Below are positions 8,328-16,900 of a stretch of 42,382 bases of DNA, piece after piece. The notes below the pieces were generated by a model. It made no database searches and had not been told where the DNA came from. It saw only the letters and a list, made by a program, of their open reading frames with translations. Location: the NCBI GenBank assembly GCA_002083395.1, contig LWDH01000021.1:240-42621 (forward strand). Direction: 5' to 3'. Source of the stretch: Proteobacteria bacterium SG_bin4. Its GTDB lineage: Bacteria > Pseudomonadota > Gammaproteobacteria > Burkholderiales > Nitrosomonadaceae. Within the stretch, counting starts at the first letter, position 1. Each line of letters begins with the position of its first letter. The translations under genes and the position numbers were made by a program.

Positions 8328-8460
8328 CCACTCGTAATCAGGAAATTGTCAGAAATAGATTGGGATTGGTGTCATACAGCACAGCATCCACTTGAGATCA
8401 TGCTGCTTTCTGGGTGATTAATCAATTATTCCGATGAGAAACAACGTGATGAGTGAAACA

Positions 8461-8492
8461 TAGAAAATGCCACCGGAGAAATCCGGTGACAT
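8461..8492 (-). terminator. Intrinsic terminator after the second PEP-CTERM gene
   Basis: An 11-bp stem with one mismatch (8467-8477 with 8482-8492, core CCGGA/TCCGG) has a 4-base loop. On the minus strand it is followed by a short T-rich tail. It lies 12 bases past the stop of the gene ending at 8504. Confidence 0.75.
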
Positions 8493-8503
8493 TCGTTTGA
8501 CAA

Positions 8504-9208
8504 TTAAACCGCTTGATTTCTACGGCGAACCATGAAACCCAACATGCCCAGCCCCGCTAACAACATGCCATAAGTAGCAGGTTCAGGTACCGGACTGATC
8601 GTGCCGCCGATAAAGAAAGTGTCCGAGCCGCCATTAATTGCAGAAACGGCCGCTGCATTCAACGCAATCGATACGATGGTGCCGTTACTGGATGAATCGA
8701 CTACAAACGAACCGTAAGAAATACCGGATGCCAGATCACCGAAAATTCCAAGACCGGAATCGGTCAACGGGTTACCGGACACGTCGAACAGCGTATACAA
8801 CAACGAAGACGATTGACTCAAGAAACCGCCATCCGCTCCGCCATTTTCGCCGACAGCCGGTTGATACAAATTCAACACCGCGCTGGTAGTGCCTGAAATA
8901 CCATCAATATCGAATGCAAAGTAGTTATTTGCGTACCTATCGCTTCCAAAGCACGAATCGGATGAGCCGCAAGTACCGACAATATAATTTCCTGTTGCGC
9001 CACCGAAATTGTTAGTACCCAAATCGTCAACCCAGCCGCGATTGGTTGCCGTCAGCGTCGTGCTGCCGTTCAGCACCAATTGTGCGCTGCCAATGCCATG
9101 CGTCCAGGCAAAACTATGGTCGCTGAGACCTGCGCTTGCAGACGAAGATACTGCGGAAAGCCCTAAAATACATGCAGCTACACTCGCCAATTTGATTTCT
9201 TTATTCAT
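8504..9208 (-). CDS. PEP-CTERM sorting-domain exported protein
   Basis: 234 residues. A signal peptide (ASVAACILGLSAVSSSASAG, cleavage after ASA) leads to a Gly/Ser/Asn-rich body with a small cysteine loop (GTCGSSDSCFG). It ends VPEPATYGMLLAGLGMLGFM plus VRRR, the canonical exosortase-processed PEP-CTERM tail. The body is predicted to be all-beta and is rich in NG and GG turns, as in many surface or matrix PEP-CTERM proteins. A run of six G residues serves as a ribosome binding site before ATG 9208. The upstream 175 bases hold inverted repeats described separately. It is not an obvious duplicate of the other PEP-CTERM protein; only the sorting tail is alike. Confidence 0.92.
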   Translation of the reverse strand: MNKEIKLASVAACILGLSAVSSSASAGLSDHSFAWTHGIGSAQLVLNGSTTLTATNRGWVDDLGTNNFGGATGNYIVGTCGSSDSCFGSDRYANNYFAFDIDGISGTTSAVLNLYQPAVGENGGADGGFLSQSSSLLYTLFDVSGNPLTDSGLGIFGDLASGISYGSFVVDSSSNGTIVSIALNAAAVSAINGGSDTFFIGGTISPVPEPATYGMLLAGLGMLGFMVRRRNQAV

Positions 9209-9298
9209 TAGAATCCCCCCAATAATATAATTATATAATTGATCAGCCGGTAAAACTCTTCCGTATCCGAATGGTACTTTGAAGAATATTTTGGAACC

Positions 9299-9336
9299 AT
9301 AGGAAAAGGATCCCTATTCTATAGGAGGTTTGTCCT
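9299..9336. promoter_or_regulatory. Paired TAGGA/TCCTA inverted repeats upstream of the PEP-CTERM gene
   Basis: ATAGG (9299-9303) with CCTAT (9313-9317), CCTAT (9313-9317) with ATAGG (9321-9325), and TAGGA-N6-TCCTA (9322-9337) overlap one another about 90-130 bases before the start of the minus-strand PEP-CTERM gene. Dyad repeats at this distance suit an activator of the LuxR/NarL type, but no protein is identified here. Confidence 0.4.
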
Positions 9337-9383
9337 AATTTCAGAGATATCACGATTCACAGACGGTCGTTGCAAACAAACCA

Positions 9384-10022
9384 CTATTCCCAAATCACCA
9401 TCTTGAAGCGCTCCTTGACAATGCCGAAGTAATTGCACTTCCAGTCGCTCTGCGCAAAAAAATCTAGGTGATGCCATTGGTCTTTTTGTTTCAGAATGCT
9501 GGCGGCGGCATCGTCCCAGTCGATGGCGGCGAATCGCGGTTCCAGTTCCTGTTTGCGTGATTCGACTTCGGCATAATTGAAACCGTCGTATTCCCAGTGC
9601 AGCACTTCGAATACGTTGCCGTCGCGGTCGGCGTAATCGATACTGAAATCGAGCCCCCATTTTGGACGGATACGGATAATCTTAAAAATCAGCGGATTGA
9701 CCTTAGCCCAGCGCTCCAGTTGCTGCAACGCTTCTCCGCTATAGCCCTTGCGCTCGAACAACAAGCTATGATTCAACACTGCCCCCTCGACCCGGTCCGG
9801 TTGCGTGAACCACGGCGCTTTCAATGCGTGCCGGTGCTCCCGGTGCGCATGGGCGTGCGCCCCATTGGCGACGGCAAACCGTTGTTCCAGATCGGTCAAG
9901 TCGTAACCATTCTGATCGAACAGCGCCAGATCGCGCGCCAACGGAATGCTTGAAGTTTCCAGCGGCTGATCCCAATGACTTTTGGGACTGAATTGGTGAT
10001 CGGTTAAATCGAGATAACTCAT
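9384..10022 (-). CDS. Hypothetical soluble protein, 212 aa, with His-rich stretch
   Basis: Not recognised. Starts MSYLDLTDHQFSPKSHWDQP; the frame is open to 10049, but ATG 10022 is the more natural start. Residues 56-65 are a histidine-rich cluster (AHAHAHREHRHA) that might bind metal. The C-terminal half is rich in aromatic residues (WKCNYFGIVKERFKMVIWE) and contains DFSIDYADRDGNVFEVLHWE. No signal peptide or membrane helix is seen. Monocistronic by appearance, and it lies between the PEP-CTERM gene and the DUF3175 gene in the same direction. Confidence 0.75.
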   Translation of the reverse strand: MSYLDLTDHQFSPKSHWDQPLETSSIPLARDLALFDQNGYDLTDLEQRFAVANGAHAHAHREHRHALKAPWFTQPDRVEGAVLNHSLLFERKGYSGEALQQLERWAKVNPLIFKIIRIRPKWGLDFSIDYADRDGNVFEVLHWEYDGFNYAEVESRKQELEPRFAAIDWDDAAASILKQKDQWHHLDFFAQSDWKCNYFGIVKERFKMVIWE

Positions 10023-10120
10023 AAATACTAACAATCTATCAACAAACAAACTATCACATGGAATCTACTGGAAGGCTTACTGGCTGTCAAATAACGCTTA
10101 ATACCGGATAAATCTATCGA

Positions 10121-10417
10121 CTAACCGTCGTGGCGCGACTTTCCATAGAGTGCGCGCAACTCGTCCTTGGCTTTCTCTAAAATTTCCCGCTGCGCTATGG
10201 GCAAATGTTTCCCCGCCCGGTTGATGTAAAAATTAAGCATCGACATCGCCGATGCAAACGGCTCCGCCTTGCGCCGCTGACTGCTATCAGCGGATTGCTT
10301 CAATGACATCGCGATTTTGTGCGGCTCATCCCACGAAAAAACACCGGGTTCAAGATCCAATGCATTGCTGGTTTCGGTGACGTGTTGGGACCAGTTTTGC
10401 GGGTTGTTTTGGGACAT
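10121..10417 (-). CDS. DUF3175 family protein
   Basis: 98 residues. The body matches the DUF3175 pattern: ALDLEPGVFSWDEPHKIAMS, then SLKQSADSSQRRKAEPFASA and SMLNFYINRAGKHLP. Family function is unknown; members are small, soluble and usually end with an AK.ELR helix as here (LEKAKDELRALYGK). Starts at ATG 10417. It lies 59 bases downstream of the HEPN gene and could be on the same transcript. Confidence 0.85.
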   Translation of the reverse strand: MSQNNPQNWSQHVTETSNALDLEPGVFSWDEPHKIAMSLKQSADSSQRRKAEPFASAMSMLNFYINRAGKHLPIAQREILEKAKDELRALYGKSRHDG

Positions 10418-10476
10418 TGGATTTATGATTTGTAGTTCAATTAAAATACATGATGCAAGAATGTATGTGCCATTGA

Positions 10477-11589
10477 TTAAATATCATACTTACCAGCACG
10501 GAACAATTGAAAATTAGGCAATTCAGCAGAAGTTGATCGCTCTGATATCTCAATCCAAATCAGCTCGGCTAATAGAATGCGAAGTATAGGAAATGAAAGT
10601 GGCAGCGATGAAAGTTGGTCAGCATTAGGGGTAAATTGACCAAGTTTTATTAAATCCAGCCAACAAGATTGATGCACCACAGAAGATCTAAGATCATAGC
10701 TCTTTTTAAGTCGATTTTTGAGCACAGCACGATCCTTTTGAATAAAATCTGAAACCTTCCTAGCTTTCATTAATCTTCCTGGCAATCGCTCGCCGGTAGA
10801 AGCATCAATTCCATTAATCCATTGATCCAACGGTTTATCCCAGAAAGAATCGAGTATCCTGCTTGATGCATAGTCCTGGAAAGTCATACTCAGACGCAAG
10901 TATTTGTCTTTTAATAATTTAGTACGAAAAATATCCCTTTGTTCAGATGACAAGCCTTGGGCATCGAAAAGAGTATCCCATTCTTTCGATAATTCCCATT
11001 CGTGCCAATTAGTTGGTGGATTACCGTACTTCCTGGACAATAATTCAATACCGGTTATCAATAGTGTATATGCTGCACGTGGTTCTCGATCAAAGAGCAG
11101 AAGTGCTCCATAGTAAGCAGTACTCGCAGCACCAATGATATCTTGATCTTCTGAAGACAGACCGGCGATCGCAGTCACATAATTAATTACCCGACTTTTA
11201 GCATCCACTGGAATTGGGGCTTGAATACCTTGATCTACTATCTCCGCTAAAGAAAAAAATTCTATCGTTTCCGCACTGGATGGAACTGGTATATCAATCG
11301 GCACAATCACTCTTCGCTCTAATGCAAGTGAAAGTACACAAGCCAAATCCACAGCAAAGCGATGGCGGTTTTTAATATCCATTTCCAGCGCATCAGGTTC
11401 TGGTAAGCGCAAAACTGACCAAAATTCGCTTTCAGAAGAAACAGAATGCTGTGGGTCAATAGTAAAAAGCCAACTGTCGATATCTATTGCTTTATTACCG
11501 GAAACAAAAACACGAAAATAATTAAATTTTGGGCCAGCTTCACCAGTAATCAAGGCCAACCTTTTTAACCAATTCGCGAGCGATTTCAT
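10477..11589 (-). CDS. Apea-like HEPN domain protein attached to the biotin operon
   Basis: 370 residues. The C-terminal half is helical with AYTLLITGIELLSRKYG (residues 173-189). The HEPN signature R-x4-H is at residues 301-306 (RSSVVH), within KSYDLRSSVVHQSCW. This combination is typical of Apea-like HEPN proteins. HEPN domains with R-x4-H are often metal-independent RNases of toxin or abortive-infection systems, but some are inactive. The N-terminal 130 residues are not recognised. Its ATG overlaps the bioD TGA (ATGA at 11586-11589), so it is translated with the biotin operon. It is more AT-rich than bioD and bioC next to it, which hints at later acquisition. No antitoxin-like partner is adjacent. 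Confidence 0.75.
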   Translation of the reverse strand: MKSLANWLKRLALITGEAGPKFNYFRVFVSGNKAIDIDSWLFTIDPQHSVSSESEFWSVLRLPEPDALEMDIKNRHRFAVDLACVLSLALERRVIVPIDIPVPSSAETIEFFSLAEIVDQGIQAPIPVDAKSRVINYVTAIAGLSSEDQDIIGAASTAYYGALLLFDREPRAAYTLLITGIELLSRKYGNPPTNWHEWELSKEWDTLFDAQGLSSEQRDIFRTKLLKDKYLRLSMTFQDYASSRILDSFWDKPLDQWINGIDASTGERLPGRLMKARKVSDFIQKDRAVLKNRLKKSYDLRSSVVHQSCWLDLIKLGQFTPNADQLSSLPLSFPILRILLAELIWIEISERSTSAELPNFQLFRAGKYDI

Positions 11590-12257
11590 TGTATCCCCAA
11601 TGTTACGACATCCAGAATTTTAACGATTTCTTGTGCATTCATTTCCAAATCATACGGTATCACCCCCAGCAACGACCCCTCCAACCGCTGTTCCAGCGTC
11701 GCGATATTTTCTTGCAGCACCAGCATCTGCGGATCGATGCCATTCGCCACCCATCCGGCAAACGGCAAGCCGCTCGCATGAATGGCTTGCGCGGTCAGCA
11801 AGGCATGATTTAAACAGCCAAGACGCATGCCGACCACCAGGATGACCGGAAGGTTTAACGCGCGCGCCAAGTCCGCACCGGTTTGCCGTGCATTGAGCGG
11901 CACCAGAAAACCGCCGGCGCCTTCGACGATGACGATGTCCGCTTGACTGCTGAGCGCTTGATAAGCGCGTTCAATGACGGCAATATCGATGTCGATACCG
12001 GCTTGTTGCGCGGCGATATGCGGTGAAATCGGAGGATGGAACGCGTAAGGGTTGACGTATTCGCGGTCAGCACGAATGTTGCTGGCGGCGATCAACTGCT
12101 CGACATCGTGCCAGCGGCCGTTTTCACTGCCTGCCACCACCGGTTTCATACCCACGGCTTTTTTGCCTTGCGCGGCAAAAGTTCTGAGCAATGCGCAGCT
12201 GACAGTAGTTTTACCGACACCGGTATCGGTGCCGGTGACAAAGTAACCCCGCCCCAT
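11586..12257 (-). CDS. bioD: Dethiobiotin synthetase
   Basis: Converts 7,8-diaminopelargonate (DAPA), CO2 and ATP to dethiobiotin, the step before BioB. 223 residues, the family's usual size. The ATP loop GTDTGVGKTT at residues 8-17 and VEGAGGFLVPL (about residues 111-121) are the two hallmark motifs, with MKPVVAG between them. ATG 12257 lies one base after the bioC stop (TAA, T, ATG), so it is strongly coupled to bioC. Cytoplasmic homodimer. The stop overlaps the HEPN gene start. Confidence 0.97.
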   Translation of the reverse strand: MGRGYFVTGTDTGVGKTTVSCALLRTFAAQGKKAVGMKPVVAGSENGRWHDVEQLIAASNIRADREYVNPYAFHPPISPHIAAQQAGIDIDIAVIERAYQALSSQADIVIVEGAGGFLVPLNARQTGADLARALNLPVILVVGMRLGCLNHALLTAQAIHASGLPFAGWVANGIDPQMLVLQENIATLEQRLEGSLLGVIPYDLEMNAQEIVKILDVVTLGIQ

Positions 12258-12258
12258 A

Positions 12259-13140
12259 TTAAGGCGGCAAGCCCAACTGCCGCCGCGTTTCCGGGGTCAG
12301 AATCGAGCGCGGATCGAACGGTTTCCAGGCGTGGCCGTACACCACTTCAAACGTGGCGGGCAGCTTGCCGTCACGGCGCAGGGCTTCGTAGGCGTCGAGC
12401 GCTTGCTGCCATTGATGCTTGCCCATCAATCCCTGACGCCGCCCCTGGATCACATTATGCGCGCCGATCGCCTTGAGGTCGCGCATCACGCTGATGACGT
12501 CGTCGTAGGTCAAAGTGATGTATTCCATATCCATCACCGGTGTGGAAAAACGGTTATTCAGCAGCAGATCGCCGATGTCGTGCATGTCGGCAAAGCGGTT
12601 GACGTGCTGGTAGCCGTCGATGTGTCCGAACGACTGGCGTAATTCTTTCAAGGTATCGGGACCGAAAGTGCTGAACATCAACAACCCATCGGCACGCAGA
12701 ATGCGGTGCATTTCGGCAAAAGTGTGTTGCAGATTATTGCACCATTGCAACGCCAGATTCGACCAGATCATTCCAACACTTTCGTTTTTGAACGGCAGTT
12801 GTTCGATATCACCGCAGACATAGTCGCTACGCTGTTGCTGCAACGGCAGCAAGCGTTGCCACCAGGCAGTGTTCGGTCGCGCGTGCGAAAGCATCGACCA
12901 GGCGATATCGAGTGCGATCAAGCGGCTTTGCGGATAGCGTTTGGCCAATTGCTGCATACCGTAGCCGGTGCCGCTGCCGGCATCGAGAATCACATCCGGC
13001 CGATACTTGATATATTCCAGCCTTGCCAGCATGCGATGGCTGATTTCGCGTTGCAATACCGCTGCCTGGTCATAACTACCGGCAGCGCGCTCAAACGATG
13101 CGCGCAACTGTTTCTTGTCAAGAATTTGCTCTGAAATCAT
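12259..13140 (-). CDS. bioC: Malonyl-ACP O-methyltransferase
   Basis: Methylates malonyl-ACP with S-adenosylmethionine (SAM) to start pimelate synthesis on the fatty-acid machinery. 293 residues. SAM motif I is DVILDAGSGTGYGMQQLAKR; YVCGDIEQLPF and MIWSNLALQWC follow as in BioC. The end (PRSILTPETRRQLGLPP) is a short family tail. The start ATG 13140 lies inside the end of bioH (23-base overlap), so a later start would also be possible, but the N-terminal LDKKQLRASFERAAGSYDQA is conserved in BioC and supports this start. Confidence 0.95.
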   Translation of the reverse strand: MISEQILDKKQLRASFERAAGSYDQAAVLQREISHRMLARLEYIKYRPDVILDAGSGTGYGMQQLAKRYPQSRLIALDIAWSMLSHARPNTAWWQRLLPLQQQRSDYVCGDIEQLPFKNESVGMIWSNLALQWCNNLQHTFAEMHRILRADGLLMFSTFGPDTLKELRQSFGHIDGYQHVNRFADMHDIGDLLLNNRFSTPVMDMEYITLTYDDVISVMRDLKAIGAHNVIQGRRQGLMGKHQWQQALDAYEALRRDGKLPATFEVVYGHAWKPFDPRSILTPETRRQLGLPP

Positions 13141-13888
13141 TGAGATGTGTTACAAATTGTTCGGGGTACGATAAAAACGGCGCATGTCCGCAATGCTCAA
13201 ATCTTACATACTGCGACTGCGGCAATTGCCGATGCATCCAGTCGGCCGCCGCCGGGTGCGTAATCACGTCATTGTCGCCATGCATGATCAAAACCGGCTG
13301 CCGGATAGCACCGATACGGTCGCGCAAGTCGCTATGCTGCAATATCCTCAATCCTTTCTCCAGTGCTGCCGGATCAGGCTCGGCGCGCTGAAAAAAACTT
13401 TTGCGCAATTGCGACAGAATCTTGCTGGCATCGCGATCGCCGCTCATTTGTAATGTCAGGAAACGATTAATGGTAGTCGCATAATTCAGTTTCAGGTTTT
13501 CCAAAAATAAGTGCAACAATTTACGGTCCATGCCGAATGGCCAATCGGATTGCCAAGCAAAACAAGGCGTGGTTGCAATCAGTGCCAATTTCTCGATTCG
13601 CTCCGGCTGTTGCAACGCTATTTGCATCGCGACTTGCCCGCCCAGCGACCAGCCGCCGAGCAAACAGCGTTCCGGCAGGATAGCCGCGACGATCTCGGTC
13701 AGATGATCGAGCGTTCCCGGTTCGCACGCCGGACTCAAGCCATGCCCAGGCAGATCGACCAAATGCACACGAAAATGTTGCGCCAACGAATCGCGCACGC
13801 TGCCCCAGATGCCGCTGTGCATCGCCCAGCCATGCAACAGTACCAAATCCGGTCCTTGCCCGAACGTTTCACTATGCAAAGCGGTCAT
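13118..13888 (-). CDS. bioH: Pimeloyl-ACP methyl ester carboxylesterase
   Basis: Removes the methyl group of pimeloyl-ACP methyl ester, ending pimelate chain synthesis. 256 residues of alpha/beta hydrolase fold: oxyanion region VLLHGWAMHSGIW, nucleophile elbow GGWSLGGQVA, acid HGDNDVITH, and catalytic His in CGHAPFLSYPEQF. The open frame extends to 14119, but that 77-residue addition is inside bioF and is not real; the protein starts at MTALHSETF, ATG 13888, which overlaps the bioF stop (ATGA). It overlaps bioC by 23 bases at its 3' end. Confidence 0.95.
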   Translation of the reverse strand: MTALHSETFGQGPDLVLLHGWAMHSGIWGSVRDSLAQHFRVHLVDLPGHGLSPACEPGTLDHLTEIVAAILPERCLLGGWSLGGQVAMQIALQQPERIEKLALIATTPCFAWQSDWPFGMDRKLLHLFLENLKLNYATTINRFLTLQMSGDRDASKILSQLRKSFFQRAEPDPAALEKGLRILQHSDLRDRIGAIRQPVLIMHGDNDVITHPAAADWMHRQLPQSQYVRFEHCGHAPFLSYPEQFVTHLNDFRANS

Positions 13889-15048
13889 GATTGCGCTGAC
13901 AAGTCGTTTAAAGCATCTATCAACAGCGATATATCCTGCGGCTGATGCGCAGCAGACAGCGATATCCGTAATCGCGCCGTTCCCTGCGGCACTGTCGGTG
14001 GCCGGATCGCCGGCGCCAGAATGCCACGCTCCCGCAATGCCTGGCTGATCCTCACCGCATCCATGTGATCGCCGATCAGCAGCGGTTGAATCGGTGTGTC
14101 GGACGGCAATAGTTTCCATGGCAACGCTTGCAAGCCTTGCTTAAGTTGCGCAATATGTTGCGCCAATAAGTCGCGCCGCCATTCATCTTGTTCGATCAAT
14201 TGCAAACTCGCCAACAACGCGTGTGACAACAACGGCGGTGTGGCAGTGGTATAAATATAACTGCGCGCCGACTGGATCAAAGTTTCGATCACGTCAGGAT
14301 CAGCCGCGACAAATGCGCCGAACACACCGGCTGCCTTACCGAGCGTGGCCATATAGACCACCCGCGGAGAATGGACAGGTTCCGGTGGCAAATGCAAGCA
14401 GCCGCGTCCTTGGCGTCCGAGCACACCGAAACCGTGCGCATCGTCCAGCAACAGCATAGCATCGTAACGCTCGCACAAAGCAGTTAACTGCGGAATCGGC
14501 GCAATATCACCGTCCATGCTGAACACTGCATCGGAAATAATCAGTTTACGCCGAGCCTGACTCGCTGCTAAACGTTTCTCCAGCATCACCAGATTGAGGT
14601 GTGGATAACGGATAAATTTTGCTTTCGATAGCAATGCCGCATCGTTCAGCGATGCATGATTGAGTTTATCGGCAAACACAGCATCATCACGTCCAACCAG
14701 TGCATTGACAACACCCGCATTCGCCATGTAGCCGGTAGAAAATAGCAACGACTGCGAAAAGCCGGTAAACACCGCTGCTGCTGCTTCAAATCGATGATGC
14801 GCGGACGAATGGCCATTGATTAAATGCGATGCACCGGCACCGACACCGTAGCGCTGTGCGCCTTCACATATCGATTGAATCAGTTTCGGATGATTCGCCA
14901 GCCCGAGATAGTCGTTGCTGCAGAATGCCAGATAATTCCGCCCATCGATGGTGACATGGCTTGTCTGCGGTCCATCGATGATCTGTCTTATACGGCGTAA
15001 GCCTCTCTGCTCGCGAATCCGCAGTTGCTCGGCCAGATCGGGAAACAT
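13885..15048 (-). CDS. bioF: 8-amino-7-oxononanoate synthase
   Basis: A pyridoxal phosphate (PLP) enzyme condensing pimeloyl-ACP with L-alanine to 8-amino-7-oxononanoate (KAPA). 387 residues, typical length. Visible motifs are YLAFCSNDYLGLANHPK near the start, GVGAGASHLINGHS, LLLDDAHGFGVLGRQGRG, and MATLGKAAGVFGAF, where the lysine is the PLP Schiff base. The start codon directly follows the bioB stop (TAAATG at 15046-15051), and the stop overlaps bioH. Confidence 0.97.
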   Translation of the reverse strand: MFPDLAEQLRIREQRGLRRIRQIIDGPQTSHVTIDGRNYLAFCSNDYLGLANHPKLIQSICEGAQRYGVGAGASHLINGHSSAHHRFEAAAAVFTGFSQSLLFSTGYMANAGVVNALVGRDDAVFADKLNHASLNDAALLSKAKFIRYPHLNLVMLEKRLAASQARRKLIISDAVFSMDGDIAPIPQLTALCERYDAMLLLDDAHGFGVLGRQGRGCLHLPPEPVHSPRVVYMATLGKAAGVFGAFVAADPDVIETLIQSARSYIYTTATPPLLSHALLASLQLIEQDEWRRDLLAQHIAQLKQGLQALPWKLLPSDTPIQPLLIGDHMDAVRISQALRERGILAPAIRPPTVPQGTARLRISLSAAHQPQDISLLIDALNDLSAQS

Positions 15049-16056
15049 TTACGATAGTGCGTGCAATCCCAGCTTATCCAACAGAACCCGGTCGCGATCG
15101 GTTTCCGGGTTCGATGTCGTTAGTAATTTGTCGCCGTAGAAAATCGAATTGGCGCCCGCCAGAAAGCACAATGCCTGAACTGCATCAGACATTTCCTGGC
15201 GGCCCGCAGAAAGCCGCACCATTGCTTTCGGCATGGTAATCCGGGCGGCGGCTATCGTGCGCACGAACTCAAGCGGATCGAGCGCTTCGGTGCCATATAA
15301 TGGTGTGCCCTTGACCTGCACCAGATGATTGATCGGCACCGATTCCGGATAGGGATTCAGATTTGCCAGTTGGGCAATCAACCCGGCACGCGATTCCCGC
15401 GTTTCACCCATACCGACAATACCGCCGCAACACACATTGATTCCGGCGTCACGCACTTCTTGCAGGGTATCGAGTCGATCCTGATACTGCCGCGTAGTAA
15501 TGATTTCTTCATAAAATTCCGGCGCGGTATCGAGATTGTGATTGTAGTAATCCAGCCCAGCTTCGCCGAGTTGTTGTGCCTGGCCGGGTTTCAGCAAGCC
15601 CAAGGTGGCGCAGGTTTCCATGCCGAGCGATTTGACTGCACGGATCATTTCGGTCATTTGCTCGATGTCGCGTTGTTTCGGGCCACGCCACGCAGCTCCC
15701 ATGCAAAACCGCGATGCCCCTTTAGCTTTGGCAGCAGAAGCCGCCGTCATAACTTCATCAACCGACAACATCGCCTGATTTTCAATGCCGGTATGGTAAC
15801 GCGCCGCTTGCGGGCAGTAACCGCAATCCTCCGGACACCCGCCGGTCTTGACCGAAATCAGCGTCGATAACTGCACACCATTGGGGTCGTGATGTTGCCG
15901 ATGGATCGTTTGCGCCCGGTAAAGCAGATCGTTGAATGGCATATCGAGCAGCGCTATTATTTCCGCGACGTTCCAACGCAGCATACGCCCGGAATTGCCG
16001 GGCGCACCGCTTTGTTCGGTTTTAGTTTCGCAGTTTGACGATGTATTCAAATTCAT
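15049..16056 (-). CDS. bioB: Biotin synthase
   Basis: Radical-SAM enzyme that inserts sulfur into dethiobiotin to make biotin. 335 residues from ATG 16056. CPEDCGYCPQAARYHTG carries the CxxxCxxC cluster motif. RFCMGAAWRGP, NHNLDTAPEFY, GGIVGMGETRESRAG, VRLSAGRQEM and ANSIFYGDKLLTT are all present and complete. A GTG at 16101 would add 15 residues; neither start has a strong ribosome binding site, and I prefer the ATG. First gene of the operon bioB-F-H-C-D. No BirA-box-like palindrome was seen in the 127 bases before the divergent comF gene. Confidence 0.97.
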   Translation of the reverse strand: MNLNTSSNCETKTEQSGAPGNSGRMLRWNVAEIIALLDMPFNDLLYRAQTIHRQHHDPNGVQLSTLISVKTGGCPEDCGYCPQAARYHTGIENQAMLSVDEVMTAASAAKAKGASRFCMGAAWRGPKQRDIEQMTEMIRAVKSLGMETCATLGLLKPGQAQQLGEAGLDYYNHNLDTAPEFYEEIITTRQYQDRLDTLQEVRDAGINVCCGGIVGMGETRESRAGLIAQLANLNPYPESVPINHLVQVKGTPLYGTEALDPLEFVRTIAAARITMPKAMVRLSAGRQEMSDAVQALCFLAGANSIFYGDKLLTTSNPETDRDRVLLDKLGLHALS

Positions 16057-16183
16057 ATCCGTATACCTATTGAGCTGATTGAGTCCTGCAATATTCCCCA
16101 CATTTGCCGATAGCTTAATGGAATAAACTACACCGGGCAGCTCATTTTACCATCGCCCTTTTTTAAACGGCTGATTATATTTT

Positions 16184-16879
16184 GTGCGATTTCTAACTCA
16201 ACCCCCCTGTATCCTCTGCGGCACACCTACACCAGGGGATTTGTGCAAACCTTGCCATGATCATTTACCACGTTTGCCGATACATCACTGCCCGATTTGC
16301 CTTTGGCCGGTACCGACGGCAGAAGTTTGTGGCGCTTGTTTAAAAAATCCGCCGGCGTTCACGCGCACAATCGCAGCAATGCGCTATGAATTTCCTGCCG
16401 ATGCGTTAATTCAATCATTAAAGTATCAAAATAATCTGGCGATTGCACCGATTCTTGCCAATCTCCTGTTCGACCGCTTGCAAGAGATCCCTGAGAAACC
16501 GGATATCATTGTACCGATGCCATTGCATCCGATCCGCTTGCGCGAGCGCGGTTTTAACCAGGCAATGGAAGTCGGCCGGCATCTCTCGCAACTACTAGGG
16601 ATTCCGCTATTACCCGATTGCTGCAGCCGTACCAAGCATACACTGCCGCAAACCGGATTACCGTGGAAAGCACGACAAAAAAATATCCGCAAAGCATTTG
16701 GTTGTACAATTGACTTATCGGGCAAACATATCGCCGTAGTCGATGATGTCATGACTTCAGGCGCATCATTGAACGAATTGGCTGCCGTGTTACGTCAGCA
16801 GGGTGCCGTCGAAATCAGCAACTGGGTAATTGCCAGAACCCTGCCGGAATTGCATCAAACAACAGTCCATACCGTGTAA
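16184..16879 (+). CDS. comF: ComF/GntX-family phosphoribosyltransferase-like protein
   Basis: 231 residues. The N-terminal zinc-ribbon-like region has four Cys pairs (CILCGTP, CKPC, CPIC, CGAC). A type I phosphoribosyltransferase domain follows, with PMPLHPIRLRERGFNQA and the PRPP loop VVDDVMTSGAS. In competent bacteria ComF takes part in DNA uptake; in E. coli the relative GntX is used in gluconate or DNA utilisation. Competence would fit the nearby type IV pilus genes, but this is inference. The start is a GTG at 16184 with no clear ribosome binding site; the protein begins MRFLTQPPCILCG. Next gene trmL is 21 bases away. Confidence 0.88.
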   Translation: MRFLTQPPCILCGTPTPGDLCKPCHDHLPRLPIHHCPICLWPVPTAEVCGACLKNPPAFTRTIAAMRYEFPADALIQSLKYQNNLAIAPILANLLFDRLQEIPEKPDIIVPMPLHPIRLRERGFNQAMEVGRHLSQLLGIPLLPDCCSRTKHTLPQTGLPWKARQKNIRKAFGCTIDLSGKHIAVVDDVMTSGASLNELAAVLRQQGAVEISNWVIARTLPELHQTTVHTV

Positions 16880-16900
16880 TCATTGTGATCCAAACAGAGC

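Noticed and set aside
13889..14119. 77-residue N-terminal extension of bioH
   Set aside because: It lies within bioF and encodes no BioH-like sequence; the ATG at 13888 overlapping the bioF stop is the sensible start.
16057..16183. BirA or BioR operator upstream of bioB
   Set aside because: No TTGTAAACC-type or TTATMKATAA-type palindrome could be found on either strand by eye.
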